Shown one piece after another: positions 55,900 through 64,000 of a stretch of DNA of 64,000 nucleotides (position 1 is the first letter of the stretch; each line of letters starts with the position of its first letter). A program made the translations under genes and the position numbers. The notes beneath the pieces were generated by a model. The model had not been told where the DNA came from. It worked only from the letters and a program-made list of their open reading frames with translations, and made no database searches. The DNA comes from Pseudomonas poae (GTDB taxonomy: Bacteria; Pseudomonadota; Gammaproteobacteria; Pseudomonadales; Pseudomonadaceae): assembly GCA_028869255.1 (NCBI GenBank), contig CP110972.1, positions 6,114,001-6,178,000 of the forward strand. Direction: 5' to 3'.

Positions 55900-56532
55900 A
55901 TGCGCGCCATGCAAATACCCCTTGATCACCCCCTGCTGCAACGCATCGTCGACGACCTGGCCGAAAAAGGCTGGTCGCAGCAGAACGGCTTCCTGCCCCA
56001 GGCTCTGACCCTGGAACTGGCGGCTGAGTGCCGTAAACGTGCGGCCGAAGGGGAATTGGCTCCGGCAGCGGTGGGGCGTGGGCCGGCTCAGGAGATCCGC
56101 GAGGGCATTCGCGGGGATCATATCCAATGGCTGGAAGAGGGCGACGCGGCGGTCTGCGAGAGCTATATGGCGTTGATGGACAGCCTGCGCCTGGCGATGA
56201 ACCGCGGGCTGTTCCTCGGCCTGGAAGACTTCGAAAGCCATTTCGCGATGTACCCGCCCGGGGCGTTCTACCTCAAGCACCTCGACCGCTTCCGTGACGA
56301 TGACCGGCGCATGGTCTCGGCGGTGATCTACTTGAACGACGCCTGGCTGCCCGAGCACGGCGGCCAGTTGCGCATGTACCTCAAGGGCGGCGTCGAATAC
56401 GATGTGGTGCCCACCGGCGGTTGCCTGGTGGTGTTCCTGTCGGGCGAGGTGCCCCACGAAGTCATGCCCGCCACGCGCGAACGCCTGTCCCTCACCGGCT
56501 GGTTTCGGCGGCGGGGCAACGAGCCGTTTTAA
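55900..56532 (+). CDS. 2OG-Fe(II) oxygenase
   Basis: A prolyl-4-hydroxylase-like dioxygenase of about 210 residues. Iron ligands are visible as His and Asp in YLKHLDRFRDD and the distal His in GEVPHEVMPATRERLSLTGW, with Arg for 2-oxoglutarate binding in the same segment. The substrate is unknown. Starts at 55891, 55900 and 55909 are all possible; none has a clear ribosome site. It is two bases from the DUF523 gene, so the two are co-transcribed. Confidence 0.83.
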   Translation: MRAMQIPLDHPLLQRIVDDLAEKGWSQQNGFLPQALTLELAAECRKRAAEGELAPAAVGRGPAQEIREGIRGDHIQWLEEGDAAVCESYMALMDSLRLAMNRGLFLGLEDFESHFAMYPPGAFYLKHLDRFRDDDRRMVSAVIYLNDAWLPEHGGQLRMYLKGGVEYDVVPTGGCLVVFLSGEVPHEVMPATRERLSLTGWFRRRGNEPF

Positions 56533-56534
56533 GC

Positions 56535-57020
56535 ATGCAAAAGATTCTGATCAGCCGCTGCCTGCTCGGGCACAAGGTGCGCTACGACGGTGGCGCCAGC
56601 GGGCCCTTCGACCAATTGGCAGTGTGGCAGGCCGAAGGCCGTGTGATTGCGATCTGCCCGGAAGTGGCGGGCGGTTTGCCGACGCCAAGGCCATCTGCCG
56701 AGATTCCCGGCGGGCAGGGCATCGATGTGTGGGAAGGTCGTGCACAAGTGCTGACGGCCGAGGGCGAAGATTTCAGCGCCGCCTTTCTCGACGGCGCCCG
56801 CCAGGCGTTGGCGCTGGTGCAGCGCCATGGCATTCGCATCGCCATCCTCAAGGCCAATAGCCCGTCCTGCGGCAACCTGCTGACCTATGACGGCACGTTC
56901 AGCGGTGTGAAGGTCAGCGGAGAGGGGGTGACGGCGGCGTTGCTCAGGCAGCATGGCGTGCTGGTGTTCAGTGAGCTTGAGCTGGCCGAAGCGGCACTGC
57001 ATCTCTCAAGCCTTGCCTAG
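56535..57020 (+). CDS. DUF523 family protein
   Basis: A 161-residue protein with the family pattern ILISRCLLGHKVRYDGGAS, ICPEVAGGLPTPRPSAEI and ILKANSPSCGNLLTYDGTFS, with conserved Cys in each block that could bind a metal or cluster. Its biochemical role is unknown, though it is sometimes fused to DUF1722. It follows the 2OG oxygenase gene with a two-base gap. Confidence 0.85.
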   Translation: MQKILISRCLLGHKVRYDGGASGPFDQLAVWQAEGRVIAICPEVAGGLPTPRPSAEIPGGQGIDVWEGRAQVLTAEGEDFSAAFLDGARQALALVQRHGIRIAILKANSPSCGNLLTYDGTFSGVKVSGEGVTAALLRQHGVLVFSELELAEAALHLSSLA

Positions 57021-57029
57021 ATCAAAATG

Positions 57030-57056
57030 GGAGCAGGCAAGCCAGCTCCCACATTG
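57030..57056. repeat. Degenerate REP remnant
   Basis: GGGAGCAGGCAAGCCAGCTC followed by CCACATT: one REP arm with a truncated partner, between convergent genes. Confidence 0.6.
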
Positions 57057-57063
57057 ACCGCAT

Positions 57064-57537
57064 TTACTCAGGCTTAAACCACTTCTGCGCCAACGCTTTC
57101 AAGCGGCCATCGGCCTTCACCTGCTGCAACGCCTTGTCCAAACTGCTCTTGAACGCCGGATTACCCTTCTGGAACGGGATCGCCAGCTCCGGCTTCTCGT
57201 TATAAGCCTCACTGAAATCGAACCGATCCTGCAGCTCGGCAGTCATAGCGATATGGTTGATGGCCACGTCGTACTTGCCGCTTTCCACTCCTGGCAGCAG
57301 GTCGGTGTCATCGGTGGTGATAAACGAAGGGCGCACGTCCATCTCTTTGGCCAGTTGCTCGCCCAGTTCCACTTCGAAACCGGTGAGTTTGTCGCCTTCC
57401 TTGAAGTTGAACGGCGGGGTGTTGGCTTCGAGGGCGATGCGCAGTTCACCACGGTCGAAGACATCATCGACCAGTTCGGCGTGAGCCAAGGGGCTCAGGA
57501 GGGGAAGCAGCAGTAACAGGCCAGGCGAAAAGCGCAT
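57064..57537 (-). CDS. Shortened family 3 solute-binding protein
   Basis: A 157-residue protein with signal peptide (residues 1-20, ending AHA) and the first lobe of an amino-acid binding protein: GELRIALEANTPPFNFKEGD, LTGFEVELGEQLAKEMDVRP and YDVAINHIAMTAELQDRFDF. It then jumps to the final lobe-I helix (KALQQVKADGRLKALAQKWF). The whole of lobe II, some 80-90 residues in ordinary members, is absent without a frameshift. No permease or ATPase is adjacent. AGGAG five bases before the ATG selects this start over a GTG six bases upstream. Confidence 0.78.
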   Translation of the reverse strand: MRFSPGLLLLLPLLSPLAHAELVDDVFDRGELRIALEANTPPFNFKEGDKLTGFEVELGEQLAKEMDVRPSFITTDDTDLLPGVESGKYDVAINHIAMTAELQDRFDFSEAYNEKPELAIPFQKGNPAFKSSLDKALQQVKADGRLKALAQKWFKPE

Positions 57538-57671
57538 GGTCACTCCTAAAGAATTCGAATGTGCGAGGCGCCGTTCAGCATCGCTTTGCTATGGTGTTGA
57601 GTGCCTTGGACAGCAATTTGTCGCGAAGTTGTCATGAACCTACAGATTTCCTGGAAAAACTGGAGAAGCGA

Positions 57672-58112
57672 ATGAAAGCCTTTTTGTCCCGTGCCACCCT
57701 GGCCTCCCTGCTGCTGGGTGCTTCGATGTTGGCCACCGCCGCCGACGGCATCCCACGCAGTGCTCCACCCGAAGGTGCCAAGGTGTTTATCGTGTCGCCC
57801 AAAGACGGCGCTACCGTCGACAAGACCTTCACCGTCAAATTCGGTATGGAAGGCCTGAAACTGGCCCCGGCCACCAGCCAGGATCCAGGTACCGGTCACC
57901 ACCACCTGCTGATCGACCAGAAAGAATTGCCTGACGCCAGCGTGCCGATTCCGGCCACCGACACCGTGATCCACTACGGCAAGGCGCAGACCGAAACCGA
58001 ACTGACCCTCACCCCCGGCAAGCACACCTTGCAACTGGTGGCCGGCGACAAACTGCACATGCAGTTCAACCCGACTGTAGCCTCGAAAGTCATCACGGTT
58101 AACGTCAAGTAA
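57672..58112 (+). CDS. DUF4399 exported protein
   Basis: A 146-residue protein with signal peptide (residues 1-24, ATAADG) and the DUF4399 pattern: AKVFIVSPKDGATVDKTFTV, FGMEGLKLAP, TGHHHLLIDQKELPD and KHTLQLVAGDKLHMQFNP. The conserved His residues hint at metal binding. It is probably a periplasmic beta-sandwich. TGGAG precedes the ATG. It shares a bidirectional terminator with serA. Confidence 0.88.
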   Translation: MKAFLSRATLASLLLGASMLATAADGIPRSAPPEGAKVFIVSPKDGATVDKTFTVKFGMEGLKLAPATSQDPGTGHHHLLIDQKELPDASVPIPATDTVIHYGKAQTETELTLTPGKHTLQLVAGDKLHMQFNPTVASKVITVNVK

Positions 58113-58126
58113 GATTTGTTCAGATG

Positions 58127-58157
58127 TAAAAAAGGGAGCCCGAGGGCTCCCTTTTTC
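58127..58157. terminator. Bidirectional intrinsic terminator
   Basis: Stem GGGAGCC / GGCTCCC with a short CGA loop, flanked by A on the left and TTTTT on the right, between the convergent DUF4399 and serA genes. Confidence 0.9.
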
Positions 58158-58174
58158 ATGGTGCGGTTGAAACC

Positions 58175-59404
58175 TTAGAACAACACGCGGCTACGAATGG
58201 TGCCGTTGATGTGCTGCAGCTTCTCTTGCGCCAGGTCCGAGTACTCGGCGTCGACGTCGATGACCACGTAGCCGACCTTCTCGTTGGTCTGCAGGAACTG
58301 ACCGGAGATGTTGATGCCGTTTTCCGCGAACACCTTGTTGATCTCCATCATCACGCCAGGGATGTTCTGGTGGATGTGCAGCAGGCGGTGCTTGCCAGGG
58401 TGAGCCGGCAGGGCCACTTCCGGGAAGTTGACGGACGATACCGAAGTACCGTTGTCGCTGTACTTGACCAGCTTCTCCGACACTTCCAGGCCGATGTTGG
58501 CTTGGGCTTCAGCGGTGGAGCCGCCGATGTGCGGGGTCAGGATCACGTTGTCCAGGCCACGCAGCGGGCTTTCGAAGATGTCGTCGTTGGAGCGTGGCTC
58601 CACCGGGAACACGTCGATTGCGGCGCCGATCAGGTGCTTGTCCTTGATCGCGTCGGCCAGGGCGTCCAGCTCAACCACGGTGCCGCGTGCAGCGTTGATC
58701 AGAATGCCGCCTTTCTTGATGGCGCGGATTTCCTTCTCGCCGATCATCCACTGGGTCTCAGCGGTTTCCGGAACGTGCAGGGTCACGATATCGGACATGC
58801 CCAGCAGTTCGGTCAGGCTCGATACCTGGGTGGCGTTGCCCAATGGCAGCTTGGTCAGGGTGTCGTAGAAGAACACCTGCATGCCCAGGCCTTCGGCCAG
58901 GACCGACAACTGCGTACCAATCGAACCGTAACCGACGATGCCCAGCTTCTTGCCGCGGATTTCGAAGGAGTTGGCCGCGCTTTTGATCCAGCCGCCACGG
59001 TGGCAGGAAGCGTTCTTCTCAGGGATGCCGCGCAGCAGCAGGATGGCCTCGGCCAGCACCAGCTCCGCAACGGAACGGGTGTTGGAGTACGGTGCGTTGA
59101 ACACCGCGATGCCGCGCTCGCGCGCTGCGTTGAGGTCGACCTGGTTGGTGCCGATGCAGAAACAGCCGACAGCCACCAACTTCTTGGCGTGGTCGAAGAT
59201 CTCTTCGGTCAGCTGAGTGCGGGAGCGAATGCCGATAAAGTGCGCGTCGGCGATCTTTTCCTTTAACTGGGCTTCCGGCAGAGAACTGGTGATGTACTCA
59301 ATGCTGGAGTACCCAGCGGCTTTCAGAACGTCGACAGCCGATGGGTGGACGCCTTCCAGAAGAAGGAACTTGATCTTGCTCTTATCGAGAGAAGTCTTGC
59401 TCAT
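58175..59404 (-). CDS. serA: D-3-phosphoglycerate dehydrogenase
   Basis: A 409-residue enzyme opening serine synthesis. It contains the NAD-binding motif KKLGIVGYGSIGTQLSVLAE near residue 150, LHVPETAETQWMIG, the catalytic region with GGILINAARGTVVE and the His of LTPHIGGSTAEAQ, and a C-terminal ACT domain (VMMEINKVFAENGINISGQF, GYVVIDVDAE) for serine feedback. The start MSKTSLDKSKIKFLL is the usual one. It is divergent from an FAD dehydrogenase likely to re-oxidise its 2-hydroxyglutarate by-product. Confidence 0.96.
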   Translation of the reverse strand: MSKTSLDKSKIKFLLLEGVHPSAVDVLKAAGYSSIEYITSSLPEAQLKEKIADAHFIGIRSRTQLTEEIFDHAKKLVAVGCFCIGTNQVDLNAARERGIAVFNAPYSNTRSVAELVLAEAILLLRGIPEKNASCHRGGWIKSAANSFEIRGKKLGIVGYGSIGTQLSVLAEGLGMQVFFYDTLTKLPLGNATQVSSLTELLGMSDIVTLHVPETAETQWMIGEKEIRAIKKGGILINAARGTVVELDALADAIKDKHLIGAAIDVFPVEPRSNDDIFESPLRGLDNVILTPHIGGSTAEAQANIGLEVSEKLVKYSDNGTSVSSVNFPEVALPAHPGKHRLLHIHQNIPGVMMEINKVFAENGINISGQFLQTNEKVGYVVIDVDAEYSDLAQEKLQHINGTIRSRVLF

Positions 59405-59609
59405 CTGCGTAAACCTGTATCCCGGAGAAAATTGGCAGGGAGTCGAGCAGCGCAAGCTGACCCGGACGGCAGGAAAGCCGTCACCGCAGAAACGCCCTTG
59501 GGCTCTGTCCTGCGGGGGCGGTATGCCAGCATACGCGCCCCGCTAAACACTCATTCCTGCGACGTGAAGCGTTCTCAGGATGACCATGAATTGTTCGAGA
59601 GTTCTGTCG

Positions 59610-61004
59610 ATGACCCATCCTGCCCTGATTGATGAGCTAAAGACCCTGGTTGAGCCCGGCAAAGTGCTGACCGATGCAGACTCCCTGGAGGCTTACGGCA
59701 AGGATTGGACCAAGCACTTCGCACCTGCGCCCACCGCCATCGTGTTCCCCAAGACCACTGAACAGGTGCAGGCCATCGTCCGTTGGGCCAATGCACACAA
59801 GGTGGCGCTGGTGCCGTCCGGCGGTCGTACCGGCCTGTCGGCAGCTGCCGTTGCGGCCAATGGCGAAGTGGTGGTGTCGTTCGACTACATGAACCAGATC
59901 CTCGACGTTAACCTCACCGACCGCACCGCCGTGTGCCAGCCGGGCGTGGTCACCAAGCAATTGCAGAACGTCGCCGAAGAAAAAGGCCTGTACTACCCGG
60001 TGGACTTCGCCTCGTCAGGTTCCAGCCAGATTGGCGGCAATATCGGCACCAATGCCGGCGGGATCAAGGTCATTCGCTACGGCATGACCCGTAACTGGGT
60101 GGCGGGCATGAAAGTCGTCACTGGCAAGGGTGATGTGCTGGAACTGAACCGTGACCTGATCAAAAACGCCACCGGCTACGACATGCGCCAACTGTTCATC
60201 GGCGCCGAAGGCACCTTGGGCTTTGTGGTGGAAGCCACCATGCGCCTGGACCGGGCGCCGAAAAACCTTACCGCGATGGTGCTCGGCACTACCGATTTCG
60301 ACTCGATCATGCCGGTGCTGCACGCTTTCCAGAGCAAGCTCGACCTGACGGCCTTCGAATTCTTCTCCGACAAGGCCCTGGCCAAAGTCCTGGGACGCGG
60401 CGATGTGCCGGCACCGTTCGAGACCGAATGCCCGTTCTACGCGCTGCTGGAATTCGAAGCCACCACCGAAGAAGTCGCCAACCACGCTCTGGAAACCTTC
60501 GAGCACTGCGTCGAGCAGGGTTGGGTGCTGGACGGCGTGATGAGCCAGAGCGAAACCCAACTGCACAACCTGTGGAAGCTGCGCGAATACATCTCCGAGA
60601 CCATTTCCCATTGGACGCCGTACAAGAACGATATCTCGGTCACTGTCTCCAAAGTGCCGGCGTTTTTGAAGGAAATTGATGCGATCGTCGGCGAACACTA
60701 CCCGGACTTCGAAATTGTCTGGTTCGGCCATATCGGCGACGGCAACCTGCACCTGAACATCCTCAAGCCGGAAAACCTGAGCAAGGACGAGTTTTTCGCC
60801 AAGTGCGCCACCGTCAACAAGTGGGTGTTCGAGACCGTGCAGAAGTACAACGGCTCGATCTCCGCCGAACACGGCGTGGGCATGACCAAACGCGATTACC
60901 TGACCTACAGCCGCTCCCCGGTTGAAATCGAATATATGAAGGCAGTGAAGGCGGTGTTCGACCCGAACGGGATCATGAACCCTGGCAAGATCTTCGCTGT
61001 TTAA
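59610..61004 (+). CDS. FAD-linked D-2-hydroxyacid (probable D-2-hydroxyglutarate) dehydrogenase
   Basis: A 464-residue VAO-type flavoprotein: FAD-binding LVPSGGRTGLSAAAVAANGE near residues 68-87, GGNIGTNAGGIKVIRYGMTR near 140-160, and the C-terminal metal and substrate region WFGHIGDGNLHLNILKPE and SAEHGVGMTKRDYL. In Pseudomonas, D-2-hydroxyglutarate dehydrogenase removes the product made when SerA regenerates NAD+ with 2-oxoglutarate. The divergent serA supports this. The ATG at 59610 matches family N termini. Confidence 0.88.
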   Translation: MTHPALIDELKTLVEPGKVLTDADSLEAYGKDWTKHFAPAPTAIVFPKTTEQVQAIVRWANAHKVALVPSGGRTGLSAAAVAANGEVVVSFDYMNQILDVNLTDRTAVCQPGVVTKQLQNVAEEKGLYYPVDFASSGSSQIGGNIGTNAGGIKVIRYGMTRNWVAGMKVVTGKGDVLELNRDLIKNATGYDMRQLFIGAEGTLGFVVEATMRLDRAPKNLTAMVLGTTDFDSIMPVLHAFQSKLDLTAFEFFSDKALAKVLGRGDVPAPFETECPFYALLEFEATTEEVANHALETFEHCVEQGWVLDGVMSQSETQLHNLWKLREYISETISHWTPYKNDISVTVSKVPAFLKEIDAIVGEHYPDFEIVWFGHIGDGNLHLNILKPENLSKDEFFAKCATVNKWVFETVQKYNGSISAEHGVGMTKRDYLTYSRSPVEIEYMKAVKAVFDPNGIMNPGKIFAV

Positions 61005-61026
61005 CCGCCCCTGAAGGAGTCGTTCC

Positions 61027-61692
61027 ATGAGCTACCAGCACAAGTATGTCGACGGCACCAACATCCACTTTCCTGTCGGTAAAGTGGTGTGCATTGGGCG
61101 TAACTACGCCGAACATGCCAAGGAACTGGACAACCCGGTGCCGACCGAACCGTTGCTGTTCATCAAACCGGGCAGTTGCGTGGTGCCGCTTGAAGGCGGT
61201 TTCAGCATCCCGACCGAGCGCGGTTCGGTGCATTACGAGGCGGAAATCGCGGTGTTGATCGGCAAACCGCTGTCGACCAAGCCCAGCCGTGAAGAAGTGC
61301 TGGACGCGATCTCCGGCTTCGCCCCGGCCCTGGACCTGACCCTGCGCGACAAGCAGGCCGAGCTGAAAGCCAAGGGCCTGCCGTGGGAAATCGCCAAGTC
61401 CTTCGACGGCGCGGCAGTGATCGCACCGTTTGTGGTGAGCAGTACCTTTGCCGATGTGACCGATATCGGCATTCGCCTGAGCATCAACGGCGAAGTGCGC
61501 CAGGACGGCAACAGCGCGCAGATGCTCAACCCGATCATCCCGATGATCCAGCACATGGCCGGCTGCTTTTCGCTGCAGGCCGGCGACGTGATCCTCACCG
61601 GCACCCCGGCCGGCGTGGGCCCGCTGAATGTGGGCGATGAGTTGGTGCTGGAGCTGAGTGGCGTGAACCGCTTCGAAAGCAGCGTTCGCTGA
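61027..61692 (+). CDS. Fumarylacetoacetate hydrolase family protein
   Basis: A 221-residue enzyme of the FAH/YcgM type: VVCIGRNYAEHAKELDNPVP, FIKPGSCVVPLEGGFSIP, the metal ligands in HYEAEIAVLIGKP and DLTLRDKQAELKAKGLPWEI, and LTGTPAGVGPLNVGDEL. Members hydrolyse acylpyruvates or decarboxylate oxaloacetate. AAGGAG lies before the ATG, 22 bases after the FAD dehydrogenase stop, so the two form an operon. Confidence 0.9.
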   Translation: MSYQHKYVDGTNIHFPVGKVVCIGRNYAEHAKELDNPVPTEPLLFIKPGSCVVPLEGGFSIPTERGSVHYEAEIAVLIGKPLSTKPSREEVLDAISGFAPALDLTLRDKQAELKAKGLPWEIAKSFDGAAVIAPFVVSSTFADVTDIGIRLSINGEVRQDGNSAQMLNPIIPMIQHMAGCFSLQAGDVILTGTPAGVGPLNVGDELVLELSGVNRFESSVR

Positions 61693-61695
61693 CCT

Positions 61696-61784
61696 TGTGG
61701 GAGCGGGCTTGCTCGCGAAGGCGGTGTGTCAGTCAACAAGTTCATGGCTGATCTGCCGCATTCGCGAGCAAGCCCGCTCCCACA
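61696..61784. repeat. REP doublet
   Basis: Arms TGTGGGAGCGGGCTTGCTCG and its complement, about 40 bases apart, between two co-directional genes. Confidence 0.9.
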
Positions 61785-61921
61785 TTGGATATTCATACAT
61801 TCTGGATCTCGGTTTTTTGCATTTTTTTCACACACCATCCGGATAATCCTTGGCCTCCAGCACACGAGCCCATTGATCCTGTGCTATCCCCTAACGCTGA
61901 CTTCCCTGGAAAAAGCGCCCA

Positions 61922-62849
61922 ATGGCCGTGCCCCTGCCCTCCGCTACACCCAAGCCGCGTTCGCGTTTTGCCCTGCGCTGGTACTCCTGGCTGTTTCTCG
62001 CCGGCGCCATCGTGTATGGCATTGCGTGGGTCATGCACTGGGACGATCGCGGTGTGTTGTGGCTCCTGGAGCGGTTTGAAACGCCCGCCGAGCGCCAGGA
62101 AAGTGTATGGCTGCCGGACTATCATGCGGTGATCGACGCCAAAGTGCTGCCGGGCATGGAGAAGGATGAAGCGTCCGACGTCTCCTACAACCCGCAGACC
62201 AAAACCCTGTTTTCCGTGATGGGCAAAAACCCGTTCCTCGTTGAGCTGAGCCTGCAAGGCGATGTGCTGCGCAAGATGCCGCTTAACGGCTGGGATAACC
62301 CGGAAGGCGTGACGGTGATGGAAAACGGCCTGATCGCGGTGGTCGATGAGCGCCAGCACACGGTCAGCCTCGTCAAGGTCGACGCCACCACCCAGCAATT
62401 GAACAAGGCCGACTTCCCGAGTTACGACCTGGGCCCGTCCAAGGATCAAAACAAAGCGTTTGAAGCCGTGGCCTGGGATAAGCGCAACCAGCAACTGGTG
62501 TTCGGCGAGGAGCGCCCGCCCGCGTTGTTCACCTGGAAAAGCGACGGTGGCCAGACCCTGGCTGGCGATAAACAAAAGCTGGCCAGCAAAGCGTTGGACA
62601 TGCGTAACCTTTCGGCCCTGGCCGTAGACCCGCGTACCGGGCACTTGCTGGTGCTCTCGGCGGACTCCCACCTGCTGCTGGAGTTGGATGAAAAGGGCGA
62701 GCAGGTCAGTTTCATGACCCTGCTCGGCGGTTTCAACGGGCTCAACAAGACCATTCCGCGTGCGGAAGGGGTGACCATGGACGAGGAGGGCAACCTGTAC
62801 CTTGGTCAGTGAGCCCAACCTGTTCTATCGGTTCGAAAAGCAGAAATAG
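61922..62849 (+). pseudogene. SdiA-regulated domain protein, frameshifted close to its C terminus
   Basis: N-terminal membrane anchor (about residues 18-38), then an SdiA-regulated/YjiK-like beta-propeller: DEASDVSYNPQTKTLFSVMG, WDNPEGVTVMENGLIAVVDE and FEAVAWDKRNQQLVFGEERP. The frame ends NLYLGQ at 62812. The paralogue downstream ends TLYLVSEPNLFYVFKKHH, and removing one T from CCTTGG at 62800-62805 gives NLYLVSEPNLFYRFEKQK with a stop at 62849, 308 residues in all. Only the last dozen residues are affected, so function may survive. Confidence 0.85.
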
Positions 62850-62969
62850 CCCACCGATTACGTCGGCGATGTCGCTGTGAGCGGCATTCGCCAGACATCG
62901 GGGCGCGTTTAAGTTTAAATTCAGACAGGCGTGATATTCATTCGCCACTTCTGACTTTGAGCCCGCCCG

Positions 62970-63881
62970 ATGCGACGACTAACCCGCCCCAAACCCGTCT
63001 TCTTAATACTTGTGCTGATCGCCCTGGTCAGCGCCGGGGCCGTTGCGCAGCACTTTCGCCTGTTCGAGCGCGCCTGGTTCAACTGGCAGGCGTGGCGACA
63101 GCCGGCGGATGAGCGCTCCATCGGCCTGGCGGATTACCGGGTGGCCCTGGAGGCCCAGGTGATCGAGGGGCTGGATGACGACGTTTCTGCCCTCACCTAC
63201 GACCCGGTGCGCAAAAGCCTGTTTACCGTCACCAATAAAAACGCCGAACTGATCGAGCTGTCCCTGGAGGGCAAGATCCTGCGGCGCATCCCCCTGGTGG
63301 GGTTTGGTGACGCCGAGGCGGTGGAATTTATCAGCGACAACATTTATGTCATCAGTGATGAGCACCAGCAGCGGCTGATCAAGGTGCATGTGGACGACGA
63401 AACGCAATTTCTCGACGCCGCCGATGCGGAGCAGATGACCCTGGGCCTGCACGTGGGCGGCAACAAGGGCTTCGAGGGCCTGGCCTATGACTCAGTGGGC
63501 AAGCGCCTGTTTGTGGCCAAGGAGCGCGACCCGATGCTGATCTACGAGGTCCACGGGTTTCCTCATTTCAAGCCGGAAAAAACCTACTCGGTGCATGTAA
63601 TCAACAACCCCAAGCGTGACGCCGGGCTGTTTGTGCGCGACCTGTCGAGCCTGCAGTACGACGAGCGCAGCGGCCATCTGCTGGCGCTGTCGGATGAGTC
63701 GTTTCTGGTGTTGGAGCTGGATATCGACGGTCGCCCGCTGAGCAGTCTGTCGCTGCTCAACGGGCGCCATGGCCTGACGAAGCGGGTGCCGCAGGCCGAA
63801 GGGATCGCCATGGATGACCAGGGCACGTTGTACCTGGTCAGCGAGCCGAACCTGTTTTACGTGTTCAAGAAACACCACTGA
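62970..63881 (+). CDS. SdiA-regulated domain protein, intact paralogue
   Basis: A 303-residue anchored beta-propeller protein (membrane segment about residues 10-28) with DDDVSALTYDPVRKSLFTVT, DAEAVEFISDNIYVISDEHQ, FEGLAYDSVGKRLFVAKERD and the terminal MDDQGTLYLVSEPNLFYVF. It is a tandem paralogue of the preceding gene and probably arose by duplication. Relatives such as YjiK have no firmly known function. A REP doublet follows. Confidence 0.87.
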   Translation: MRRLTRPKPVFLILVLIALVSAGAVAQHFRLFERAWFNWQAWRQPADERSIGLADYRVALEAQVIEGLDDDVSALTYDPVRKSLFTVTNKNAELIELSLEGKILRRIPLVGFGDAEAVEFISDNIYVISDEHQQRLIKVHVDDETQFLDAADAEQMTLGLHVGGNKGFEGLAYDSVGKRLFVAKERDPMLIYEVHGFPHFKPEKTYSVHVINNPKRDAGLFVRDLSSLQYDERSGHLLALSDESFLVLELDIDGRPLSSLSLLNGRHGLTKRVPQAEGIAMDDQGTLYLVSEPNLFYVFKKHH

Positions 63882-63885
63882 ACCA

Positions 63886-63976
63886 ATGTGGGAGCGGGCT
63901 TGCTCGCGAATGCGGTGGATCAGATGGAGGCTCTCTGACTGACACACCGTATTCGCGAGCAAGCCCGCTCCCACAT
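63886..63976. repeat. REP doublet
   Basis: Arms AATGTGGGAGCGGGCTTGCT and its complement, downstream of the second propeller gene at the right edge of the window. Confidence 0.9.
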
Positions 63977-64000
63977 TTAGAATGTGGCGTTCTTAAGCTT

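Overview
The window looks like a chromosomal core segment of a fluorescent Pseudomonas (P. fluorescens group). This rests on the GC-rich sequence, the order pepP-ubiH-ubiI, zapA-6S RNA-ygfA, argE-argA, the ssuEADCBF and spuBCDEFGH operons, the OprD-type porin, DUF2388, and many REP/REPIN palindromes of the GTGGGAGC-GGGCTTGC-TCGCGA type between genes. No phage, insertion sequence, CRISPR array or tRNA was found.

Layout. 0-6.4 kb: start of a quinone oxidoreductase, a FliL-like protein, an export operon (HlyD adaptor, RbbA-like double ATPase, ABC-2 permease) and an EVE protein. 6.6-8.2 kb: a tiny membrane protein, ygfA, 6S RNA, zapA and a ZapB-like gene. 8.3-13.1 kb: ygfB-pepP-ubiH-DUF4442-ubiI, tightly packed and partly overlapping. 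13.4-17.9 kb: iron ABC uptake genes and gcvT-gcvH. 18-24.7 kb: DegT aminotransferase, an outer-membrane barrel, DUF2388, NfeD/SPFH pair, an orphan PilB/GspE-like ATPase, an ACT-like protein and an Lrp regulator. 24.7-28.8 kb: CYTH-CHAD triphosphatase, argE and argA, the last preceded by a candidate leader peptide ending Arg-Arg. 28.9-37.6 kb: a sulfur-scavenging block (TauA-like binding protein, OprD porin, LsfA peroxiredoxin, ssuEADCBF). 37.7-48.9 kb: TetR regulator and polyamine catabolism and uptake genes (spuI, spuBCDEFGH). 49-57.5 kb: HD protein with divergent GlxA regulator, penicillin-acylase family enzyme, thioredoxin-like protein, hydrolase, DUF2059, 2OG oxygenase, DUF523 and a shortened binding protein. 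57.6-64 kb: DUF4399, serA with divergent FAD-dependent 2-hydroxyacid dehydrogenase and FAH hydrolase, then two paralogous SdiA-regulated-type proteins.

The main oddity is that seven otherwise ordinary genes are broken by eight single-base events: rbbA, EVE, fbpB (twice), gcvT, SPFH, spuF and one SdiA-regulated gene. Restoring one base each gives whole-codon full-length genes. Seven of the eight events fall in or against a CC(A/T)GG motif. The pattern points to base-calling error at a modified CCWGG site more than to independent gene decay. The second notable signal is that several products in the sulfur block, above all mature SsuA and LsfA, are almost or completely free of Met and Cys.
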